From positions 1 to 13,920 of the forward strand of contig JAEDIL010000046.1 in assembly GCA_016292455.1 (NCBI GenBank): a DNA stretch of 13,920 nt, written 5' to 3'. Below the pieces are notes generated by a model. It did not search any database and was not told where the DNA came from. It worked only from the letters and a program-made list of their open reading frames with translations. Below are positions 7,337-13,057 of this stretch, piece after piece. Both the position numbers and the translations under genes were made by a program. The stretch comes from Clostridiaceae bacterium (lineage in GTDB: Bacteria; Bacillota; Clostridia; Oscillospirales; Acutalibacteraceae). Position 1 is the stretch's first letter. Each line of letters starts with the position of its first letter.

Positions 7337-8230
7337 TCTTTCGTTTTGATTCCGCTTTTTGGTCTGCGTCTGATGAGACATTCTCTTTTTTATGTATTGA
7401 GAAAACAACTCTGCTGCATCAACATCGGTTGTCCGATAAAGCATTCTTGTTCCGACAACGTCCTCAATCTCATTGAAAACAAGACCTTTTTCATCAAATA
7501 GAAAGTCTATTCCGACAAAGTCGGGAGTGCAGGGAAGCGATGACAGAATGTTGTTTACCGCCGAAATCAGCGCGCTGTCCGCTTCAAAGGCTTCCACCTT
7601 TCCGCCAAGGGAAAAATTGCTTTTGAAAGCACCCCTTTCCGGCGTTCTCAGAACCGAACCTATAATCTTTCCTCCGAGAACATAAACGCGCAGGTCACAG
7701 CTGCTGCGGCAACGCTCCTGAATCAGAAAACAATCCGTTTCAAGCCGTGAAAGGCTTTTTTCAAGCTCTGCTTGGTTTTGAAGCAGAAAAACCTCTTTTC
7801 CTCCGTGACCGCCCGCCGATTTCATTACGCAGGGGAAGCAGGTGTCTTCAACTCTTTCAGCTTCAAAAAAACGTTTTTCAAAAAATGAGGTTTTCATCAT
7901 CGACACGCCCGAGACCGAAACAGCAAGGTGCGTCAGGCGTTTGTCATTGCAGACTTTGGCGGTTTCATAAGAATTGAAAACACGGGTGCCGCTTTTTTCA
8001 AGCGTGAGCGTCAGCAGAGGAAAAATGCAGCGGTTGACCGCAAAGTTCGGCGCAGAGGTCAACTCGCCGTCATATTCAAAAAAACACTTTCCCCCGTCAA
8101 CGCCAAAGCGCAGCCGTTCGGTGATAATCAGCTTCATTTTGCAAAAAGAGGAGCAGCGTTTTATCAGCTCGTTTGCAAACCACCTGTTTTTTTCAAATTG
8201 CGTTCTGTCGTAAATCAGCCAGCCTGTCAT
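7319..8230 (-). CDS. RimK-like ATP-grasp ligase B (divergent metal site)
   Basis: Predicted ATP-grasp carboxylate-amine ligase, 303 residues, of unknown substrate. The N-terminal pre-ATP-grasp part starts MTGWLIYDRT. ATP-contacting residues include Lys97 (CNDKRLT) and Lys137 (CVMKSAGGHGGKEV, with the Gly-rich loop). DLRVYVLGGK (179-188) and AFKSNFSLGGK (201-211) correspond to the RimK motifs D-x-R and DFRSNxxxGG. FVGIDFLF (238-245) is conserved, but where RimK and neighbour A have E-x-N-x-N-P, this protein has NEIEDVVGTRMLY (253-265): the metal-binding Asn is Glu256. A basic polar tail of about 19 residues (from 285) follows the fold. ATG 8230 overlaps the stop of A by 4 bp, so the two are coupled and could form a complex. 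An inactive or altered-metal paralogue, or a separate ligase subfamily, are both possible. Confidence 0.8.
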   Translation of the reverse strand: MTGWLIYDRTQFEKNRWFANELIKRCSSFCKMKLIITERLRFGVDGGKCFFEYDGELTSAPNFAVNRCIFPLLTLTLEKSGTRVFNSYETAKVCNDKRLTHLAVSVSGVSMMKTSFFEKRFFEAERVEDTCFPCVMKSAGGHGGKEVFLLQNQAELEKSLSRLETDCFLIQERCRSSCDLRVYVLGGKIIGSVLRTPERGAFKSNFSLGGKVEAFEADSALISAVNNILSSLPCTPDFVGIDFLFDEKGLVFNEIEDVVGTRMLYRTTDVDAAELFSQYIKKRMSHQTQTKKRNQNERDCISY

Positions 8231-9099
8231 TCGGTTTCAACCTTTTCTTTGATGTATCTGAGTATTTCAAGACTCATGTCAATGCCCGTACATTCAAGCG
8301 AGCTTTTGAAATGCGGGTTTGAATTCACTTCGCAGACGAGCGGCTCCGAGTTTTCACCGAACAATATATCCACTCCGGCGAAATCAAGCCCAAGCGCGCG
8401 GCAGGCGTCAACGGCAATCCTTTTCTGCGCTTCGTCCGGCTCATAGCGCTGCATTTTTCCGCCATTGGAAATGTTTGAACGGAAGTCTCCGTTCACGCTG
8501 AAACGAAGCATTGAGCAGACAACCCTGTTTCCGACAACGTTTATTCTCAAATCTTTTCCAAAGCTTGTTTCAACAAAGCGTTGAAGCAGAAAGCCCTTGC
8601 TGCCCAGACTCTCAGAGAGTGAAAACAATTCCTCTTCATTTTCAACAAGACTCACCTGCTGACCGAAAGAGCCGTAAAGCTCTTTGACCACAACCGGGTA
8701 TCCGGTTTCAGCGGTGATGTTCTTCAAAAACGCCTTATCACTGTATCCGAAAGCCTCATAGGTAAGCGGAGCAGTAAAGGTCTGCGGCGTGGGTACTCCG
8801 TTTTTTTGAAGCACCAGAGCAGTATACGCCTTGTTGTCGCAGCAAAATATTGCATCGGCAGAGTTGAAAACCCGGAATCCGCAGCTTTCAAGCATTTTTG
8901 CAAGAAGAACATCCTTGTCCCAGAAAAGAACAAAATCACATTCAAGCTTTCTTACAAAGTCGAGGTTATGGAGAATCTCTCCCGTTTTCATGACGGAAAG
9001 CTCTATTTCTGCCTTTTCTGCCGAGCAAAGAAGCATATTGTATATTCCGGAAAACTTTTCGCCTGAGATAAAGTTGTTGACAACCAACAGTCCCTTCAA
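8227..9099 (-). CDS. RimK-like ATP-grasp ligase A
   Basis: Predicted ATP-dependent carboxylate-amine ligase of the RimK family, which adds amino acids (often glutamate) to a peptide or protein; the substrate here is unknown. With the TTG start at 9099 it has 290 residues and begins MKGLLVVNNF, matching MTGWLIYDRT of neighbour B; a GGGGAG site lies 8 bases upstream. The frame is open to an ATG at 9138, but that ATG has no ribosome binding site. Lys90 (DNKAYT) and Lys139 (VVVKELYGSFGQ) are ATP-contact candidates. KDLRINVVG (182-190), DFRSNISNGGK (205-215), AGVDILF (241-247) and CEVNSNPHF (256-264) are classic RimK motifs, with Glu257 and Asn259 as metal ligands. The C-terminal TGIDMSLEILRYI also matches RimK. 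First of a two-gene pair; the hydrolase gene lies upstream in the same orientation. Confidence 0.85.
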   Translation of the reverse strand: MKGLLVVNNFISGEKFSGIYNMLLCSAEKAEIELSVMKTGEILHNLDFVRKLECDFVLFWDKDVLLAKMLESCGFRVFNSADAIFCCDNKAYTALVLQKNGVPTPQTFTAPLTYEAFGYSDKAFLKNITAETGYPVVVKELYGSFGQQVSLVENEEELFSLSESLGSKGFLLQRFVETSFGKDLRINVVGNRVVCSMLRFSVNGDFRSNISNGGKMQRYEPDEAQKRIAVDACRALGLDFAGVDILFGENSEPLVCEVNSNPHFKSSLECTGIDMSLEILRYIKEKVETE

Positions 9100-9107
9100 A
9101 CCAAACA

Positions 9108-9113
9108 CTCCCC
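9108..9113 (-). promoter_or_regulatory. ribosome binding site deciding the TTG start of ligase A
   Basis: Minus-strand GGGGAG lies 8 bases before TTG 9099. An in-frame GTG (9108-9106) overlaps the site itself, and the ATG at 9138 has no such site. Alignment with ligase B also begins at this TTG. Confidence 0.65.
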
Positions 9114-9127
9114 AAAAAAACTCAAAA

Positions 9128-9232
9128 GGCTGCCGCATCCGGCAAGGAACAAGAAGCAGAACCCGATTTCAACACCCGGTTGTGAAAAAAGCGGCAAACT
9201 GAGCTTTTTGTTCTTCATCGGACACGGCAGCC
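9128..9232 (-). promoter_or_regulatory. leader with two mutually exclusive hairpins before the ATP-grasp pair
   Basis: In the 152-bp gap after the hydrolase, minus-strand TGCCG-GATG-CGGCA forms a short hairpin, followed after GCC by TTTTGAGTTTTTTT. That resembles a weak terminator just before the ligase A ribosome binding site. An upstream GGCTGCCG (9232-9225) is perfectly complementary to CGGCAGCC (9135-9128), which includes the right arm of the short hairpin. The two structures therefore exclude each other. I see no clear -35/-10 pair in this gap. The pairing is seen; a regulatory role is inferred. Confidence 0.3.
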
Positions 9233-9251
9233 GAAGTTTATTTAACTTTGC

Positions 9252-10181
9252 TTATGCGCATTTTGCCATTACGGGCAAGGTAAGTACGGCGCTTTCACTG
9301 CTGTTGTATTCCATCATCATGTGACCGCCCTCTTTAACGGTGAAATGCTCTGATCCCCCGGGTGCGGCGGCAAGAATTGCGCTGAGATTATCTGCATTCG
9401 CAACGCGGTCGTTTTCAGAAGTGATGATAACAACGGGAACGTTGAGAGCCGAAAACTTTTCAAAATCCGTTCCTCTTGTGTGTGATGTCATCATTGCAAT
9501 TCCCGCACCCGTTCCGTCAATTTTCAGAGGGGTGGAAATTCTCGATACGTCATATTTTTTTGCATACTCTCTGTCGCTGAAACTCATTTCAACCATGGGA
9601 GTAAAAACGAACGGAAGTGAAGTTCCGACTTTGAACAGGCTGTTGAAAATCCGGAGAACAAGTCTGTTTTTCATAAGTCTGCTCATAACTGACGATGCTT
9701 GCACGCTCGTCTGGGGAGCAAAAAGAACAAGTCCGGCTATGTCCTGCGGATGATCCGTTGCAACATTGATTGCAATCCCGCCGCCCATTGAATGACCGCC
9801 GACAATCCAGCGTCCGCCAAGCTCGGTCATAAGAGCATACACAACGTCTTCGCGGCTTTGAAGCTCGGTTTCGCTTGTCTCACGGCTCGAATAGCCGAAA
9901 TTCGGAATGTCAACCGTAACAACAAAGTAGCCGTTGTCTGCATATTCTTCGGCAAGACCTTCGAACGAGGCGGTTGAAAGACCAAAGCCGTGGAGGAGCA
10001 TTACACCCGGACGGGCGGAGCGCTCACCGTAGATTCTGTAATGGACGGAGTAATCGCCCACCGTGAAAAATTCGCTGTTTTCAAACGGTATTTTTTCGCC
10101 GACTGCGGCAAAAGATACCATCGAAAAGCAGGAAACCGCCAGAATTAGAGCCAGAACAAGACAGGTAAGTTTTTTTGTCAT
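9252..10181 (-). CDS. exported alpha/beta-fold serine hydrolase
   Basis: Predicted secreted or membrane-anchored hydrolase (esterase/lipase-like), 309 residues from ATG 10181. A signal peptide is visible: MTKK, a hydrophobic core (about 5-20) and a likely cleavage after SFA (residue 25). The catalytic triad candidates are Ser131 in the nucleophile elbow GHSMGG, Asp258 in TSENDRV and His287 in EGGHMMME; HGFG (64-67) supplies the oxyanion hole. A GTG at 10190 is an equally possible start, with AAGGGA 8 bases upstream. The ATG at 10241 is excluded because it lies inside the -10 element. Substrate cannot be told from sequence. A Cys at residue 18 (AVSC) is a poor lipobox, so a free secreted form is preferred. 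Confidence 0.85.
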   Translation of the reverse strand: MTKKLTCLVLALILAVSCFSMVSFAAVGEKIPFENSEFFTVGDYSVHYRIYGERSARPGVMLLHGFGLSTASFEGLAEEYADNGYFVVTVDIPNFGYSSRETSETELQSREDVVYALMTELGGRWIVGGHSMGGGIAINVATDHPQDIAGLVLFAPQTSVQASSVMSRLMKNRLVLRIFNSLFKVGTSLPFVFTPMVEMSFSDREYAKKYDVSRISTPLKIDGTGAGIAMMTSHTRGTDFEKFSALNVPVVIITSENDRVANADNLSAILAAAPGGSEHFTVKEGGHMMMEYNSSESAVLTLPVMAKCA

Positions 10182-10239
10182 TTTCTTCACGTTTCCTTTC
10201 CCTTCATTGATTATTATATTGATGTGTTTTTCCGTTTCC

Positions 10240-10268
10240 ATTTTATCAGCAAATTATGCCGTTGTCAA
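10240..10268 (-). promoter_or_regulatory. promoter of the exported hydrolase
   Basis: On the minus strand TTGACA (10268-10263) and TAAAAT (10245-10240) have an exact 17-bp spacer; the -35 is a perfect consensus. It is back to back with the pseudouridine synthase promoter, the two -35 elements being 8 bp apart. Confidence 0.8.
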
Positions 10269-10276
10269 TCTTTCTC

Positions 10277-10305
10277 TTGTTTATCTTCCCGTTTTATGGT
10301 ATCAT
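10277..10305 (+). promoter_or_regulatory. promoter of the pseudouridine synthase
   Basis: TTGTTT (10277-10282) and TATCAT (10300-10305) are separated by 17 bp, giving a leader of about 30 bases before the TTG start. The -35 is weak, so confidence is lower than for the divergent promoter. Confidence 0.55.
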
Positions 10306-10342
10306 CTGAAAGATAAAATCCACACGAAAGAATGATCTGAAC

Positions 10343-11314
10343 TTGAAAAGCTTCAAAGTAACAAAAAACGACGCCGGAAAAAGACTGGACGCTTTTCTTT
10401 CAAAAAGTCTCCCCAATCTGCCGAAGGCGCTCATGTATAAATATATCAGAAAAAAGCGCATCAAAATCAATTCAAAGCGCGCGGAAATCAACACCCGTCT
10501 TTGTGAGGGCGACATCATAGAGCTTTACATAAACGATGAGTTTTTTGAAAAAAGCGAAACGCGCTACGACTTCCTTTCCGCTTCAAAAAGCCTTGACATC
10601 GTTTTTGAAGATGAAAAAATCATTCTGCTCAACAAAAAAGCAGGTCTGCTCTCCCACCCGGACAACAGCGAGTATATCGACACGCTGATAACAAGAGTCA
10701 AACGCTATCTTTTTGAAAAAGGCGAATATAATCCGGAGGACGAGCTGTCCTTTGCCCCGGCACTGGTCAACAGAATTGACCGCAACACAAGCGGAATCGT
10801 CATTGCCGCAAAAACCGCCGAAGCGCTGCGGGTTCTCAACCAGAAAATGAAGGATAGGGAAATACACAAATATTACCTCTGCGTTCTGCACGGAATTCCT
10901 AAGGAGAAAAGCGGAATTCTTGAAGGCTACCTTGAAAAGAACGAAAGCAAAAACAAAGTTTTCGTTTCAAAAGGACAAAAGGACAACTCAAAGCTCATCC
11001 GAACAAAATACCGCGTGCTCAAAAGCAGAAACAATCTCTCTCTTGTTGAAGTTGAGCTGCTTACGGGAAGGACACACCAGATCCGCGCTCACTTCGCTTC
11101 AATCGGTCATCCGCTGCTCGGTGACGGAAAATACGGAAAAAATGAGCTGAACAAAAAAAGCGGTCTGAAAAAGCAGTGCCTTTGCTCCTACAAGCTCGTT
11201 TTTGATTTCACAACGGACGCAGGCTCGCTTGAATACCTGAACAAAAGATCGTTTGAACTTGAAAATGTCTGGTTCAGAGACGGCTTTGACGGGCTTTGCG
11301 ACACCGGGAATTAA
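10343..11314 (+). CDS. RluC/RluD-family 23S rRNA pseudouridine synthase
   Basis: Isomerises specific uridines in rRNA to pseudouridine; 323 residues. An S4 RNA-binding domain (about 13-60) precedes the RluA-type catalytic domain. The catalytic motif is NRIDRNTSG (143-151) with nucleophile Asp146, in place of the common HRLDRDTSG. GRTHQIRAH (242-250) and HPLLGDGKYG (256-265) complete the active-site set. The start is a TTG: MKSFKVTKNDAGKRLD matches the usual family N-terminus, and the nearby ATG at 10332 is out of frame and stops after two codons. No strong ribosome binding site is visible. Whether it acts as RluC or RluD, or on another site, is not decidable. It is followed by a strong terminator and stands alone. 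Confidence 0.9.
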   Translation: MKSFKVTKNDAGKRLDAFLSKSLPNLPKALMYKYIRKKRIKINSKRAEINTRLCEGDIIELYINDEFFEKSETRYDFLSASKSLDIVFEDEKIILLNKKAGLLSHPDNSEYIDTLITRVKRYLFEKGEYNPEDELSFAPALVNRIDRNTSGIVIAAKTAEALRVLNQKMKDREIHKYYLCVLHGIPKEKSGILEGYLEKNESKNKVFVSKGQKDNSKLIRTKYRVLKSRNNLSLVEVELLTGRTHQIRAHFASIGHPLLGDGKYGKNELNKKSGLKKQCLCSYKLVFDFTTDAGSLEYLNKRSFELENVWFRDGFDGLCDTGN

Positions 11315-11336
11315 AATCTATGGTTTCTCCTCACAA

Positions 11337-11382
11337 AAAGCGCGGCTGTTTTTTGTAACTGTCTACAAAAAAGCCGCGTTTT
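11337..11382. terminator. hairpin terminator after the pseudouridine synthase
   Basis: CGCGGC (11341-11346) pairs with GCCGCG (11373-11378), and inside it TTTTTTGTA (11349-11357) pairs with TACAAAAAA (11364-11372) around a six-base loop, with a two-base TG bulge. The stem is flanked by AAAA on the left and TTTT on the right, so it can act on either strand; the plus-strand use fits the gene upstream. Confidence 0.85.
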
Positions 11383-11383
11383 G

Positions 11384-11412
11384 TTGACGGCAATTAAAAT
11401 GAAGAATATAAT
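11384..11412 (+). promoter_or_regulatory. promoter of the GPH sugar transporter
   Basis: TTGACG (11384-11389), a 17-bp spacer and a perfect TATAAT (11407-11412), directly after the preceding terminator. The predicted transcription start is near 11418-11420, giving a leader of about 46-48 bases. Confidence 0.85.
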
Positions 11413-11428
11413 TGACATATTACCGGTG

Positions 11429-11446
11429 CTTTCAAACGGTTGAAAG
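11429..11446 (+). promoter_or_regulatory. LacI-family-like operator palindrome
   Basis: CTTTCAAACGGTTGAAAG is an 18-bp palindrome centred on CG with one mismatch per half. This is the usual shape of LacI/GalR-family operators (A-A-x-C-G-x-T-T). It lies 10-28 bases after the likely transcription start, where a bound repressor would block elongation or initiation. A short RNA hairpin (7-bp stem, ACGG loop) is the alternative reading. No regulator gene is in the window. Confidence 0.5.
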
Positions 11447-11453
11447 TGCTCAC

Positions 11454-11458
11454 AGGAG
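11454..11458 (+). promoter_or_regulatory. ribosome binding site deciding the GPH transporter start
   Basis: AGGAG lies 7 bases before ATG 11466. The frame is open upstream to a TTG at 11412, but that codon starts on the last base of the TATAAT element, so it cannot be in the transcript. Confidence 0.85.
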
Positions 11459-11465
11459 TGATCAG

Positions 11466-12998
11466 ATGTCAACAAAAATCTACAAGAATACCTATACCAA
11501 AAAGGAACGCAACATGTACCTTCTCGGTATGGCCGGTCAGAACATGGTCTATAACATTATCGGTACCGGTCTTTACTTCTACTACCAGAGTGTTATCTTC
11601 ATTCCGGCAATTGCAATCAGCGTTTTCATGGCTGTTGCAAGAGTCTGGGACGCAATAAACGACCCGATGATGGGAACAATCGTTGACCGGACGCACACGA
11701 AATGGGGCAAGTGCAAACCTTACCTCCTCTTCTGTCCCGCAGTTGTTTTGGCAGTCACCATTCTCTGCTTCATCAACGGAAGATATTCTGAAAACGCAAC
11801 CACCCTCCACAACGTTCTCGTAATCGGCTGGGCGGCGGTTTCATATATCCTCTGGGGTATGTGCTATACCGTCGGCGATATTCCGCTCTGGGGCATCACC
11901 TCGCTTATGACCGAAAAAGAAAAAGACCGTTCAAACATTCTCGCTCTCGCACGTATTGCGGGCGGAATCGGTGCAGGTATTGTTCTTCTCAGCATCATTC
12001 AGGTTTCTCAGGGTGTCGGCAAGTCGCTCCTGCCCAAAGTCGGAGACGAAAGCGCAGCCAATCAGTACGGCTTCATAATAGTTGCGGCAATCTTTGCCCT
12101 TATCGGCTGTTCACTGTTCCAGCTTGCAGGAATTTTCGCGAAAGAACGTGTTGCTCAGACCGAGCAGCAGAATTCAATCAAAGACAACTTCAAGCTTATG
12201 TGGAGCAATGAACCGTTCAGAAAAGTTCTCATTTCAAGCGTTATCAGAAGTCCGATTATGCTCCTTATGGGCGTAGCCATGACGCTGCTTAACTACTATT
12301 TCGGAAATTACGGTCAGAAAGACTATACCCTTTATCTCATCGTTCTCGGCGGCGCAATTTTCATTGCTCAGTTCGCAATGAGCGCCGTTGCTCCGAAGCT
12401 TTGCGAAAAATTTGAAAAAAGAGCGGTCTATAATGTTTCAACCGCAGTTGGTGCAGTTGCCTTTGCTCTCATTTTCGTTGTATATCTCATCGCTCCGCGC
12501 GACCTTGACAAGCCGTTATGGGTTGTTGTCAACTTCATTCTCTTTGCCGGCGCAGGAGCAGGCATGGGCGCTCTGAATGTTATGCAGTCCATTCTTATTG
12601 CAGATGCGGTTGACTATGAGGAATATAACAACAATATCCGTCCTGACGGAGTCTTCTTCTCCGGTCAGTCCTTTGCAACAAAGCTCTCCTCCGGTATCGC
12701 TTCAATTATCCAGGGTATTGCTTTTGCTGTCATCGGTTTCAGCGACAGCAATGTTGAAGCCTGCAACGCCGCCCTTGCGGCAGGCGCTTCCTTTAAGGAT
12801 GATTTCCCGAAATACGCCATGATCATGTTCTTCCTTTGCTCAATTCCGCCGGCAATCGGACTTCTTCTTTCAATCATTCCGATGAAAAAATATCCGCTCA
12901 CCAACGAGGACAACAGGAGAATTCTTGCCGCTCTCGTTGAAAGAAGAGAAAAAGCAGCCGTTGCCGGAGTAACGGAAACAGCAGAAGAAAGCAACTGA
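11466..12998 (+). CDS. GPH-family (MelB-like) sugar:cation symporter
   Basis: Twelve-helix membrane symporter of the glycoside-pentoside-hexuronide family, 510 residues, moving a glycoside, pentose or hexuronide with Na+ or H+. WDAINDPMMG (61-70) followed by DRTHTKWGKCKPYLL (74-88) is the family signature. Asp62 and Asp66 correspond to the MelB cation-site residues Asp55 and Asp59. DAVDYEEYNNN (late in the protein) is another family motif. The tail ends with charged residues. ATG 11466 is set by AGGAG and the promoter position. It is a single gene with its own promoter, operator-like palindrome and terminator, with no glycosidase beside it, so the sugar cannot be named. Confidence 0.92.
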   Translation: MSTKIYKNTYTKKERNMYLLGMAGQNMVYNIIGTGLYFYYQSVIFIPAIAISVFMAVARVWDAINDPMMGTIVDRTHTKWGKCKPYLLFCPAVVLAVTILCFINGRYSENATTLHNVLVIGWAAVSYILWGMCYTVGDIPLWGITSLMTEKEKDRSNILALARIAGGIGAGIVLLSIIQVSQGVGKSLLPKVGDESAANQYGFIIVAAIFALIGCSLFQLAGIFAKERVAQTEQQNSIKDNFKLMWSNEPFRKVLISSVIRSPIMLLMGVAMTLLNYYFGNYGQKDYTLYLIVLGGAIFIAQFAMSAVAPKLCEKFEKRAVYNVSTAVGAVAFALIFVVYLIAPRDLDKPLWVVVNFILFAGAGAGMGALNVMQSILIADAVDYEEYNNNIRPDGVFFSGQSFATKLSSGIASIIQGIAFAVIGFSDSNVEACNAALAAGASFKDDFPKYAMIMFFLCSIPPAIGLLLSIIPMKKYPLTNEDNRRILAALVERREKAAVAGVTETAEESN

Positions 12999-13008
12999 CA
13001 GAAAACAG

Positions 13009-13040
13009 ATGAGAGCCGGAGCAGTTCGGCTCTCATTTTT
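13009..13040 (+). terminator. perfect hairpin terminator between the transporter and ispE
   Basis: ATGAGAGCCG (13009-13018) pairs perfectly with CGGCTCTCAT (13027-13036) around an eight-base loop, followed by TTTT, so the U run after the paired bases is TTTT (13037-13040). It ends 17 bp before the ispE ATG, almost touching the ispE ribosome binding site. Confidence 0.9.
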
Positions 13041-13057
13041 AACGAAAGGACAGACTG

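Noticed and set aside
7928..8446. 172-codon open frame across the ATP-grasp junction, plus strand
   Set aside because: It is antisense to both ligase genes and their overlap, with no family features.
7319..9251. Microviridin-like (graspetide) cluster
   Set aside because: Two ATP-grasp ligases suggest it, but no short precursor reading frame with a core or leader motif is seen beside them, and ligase A resembles RimK more than the microviridin enzymes.
11412..11440. TTGACA at 11412-11417 as a -35 element
   Set aside because: The hexamer 17 bp downstream is AACGGT, not a -10. The TTGACG/TATAAT pair just upstream is far better.
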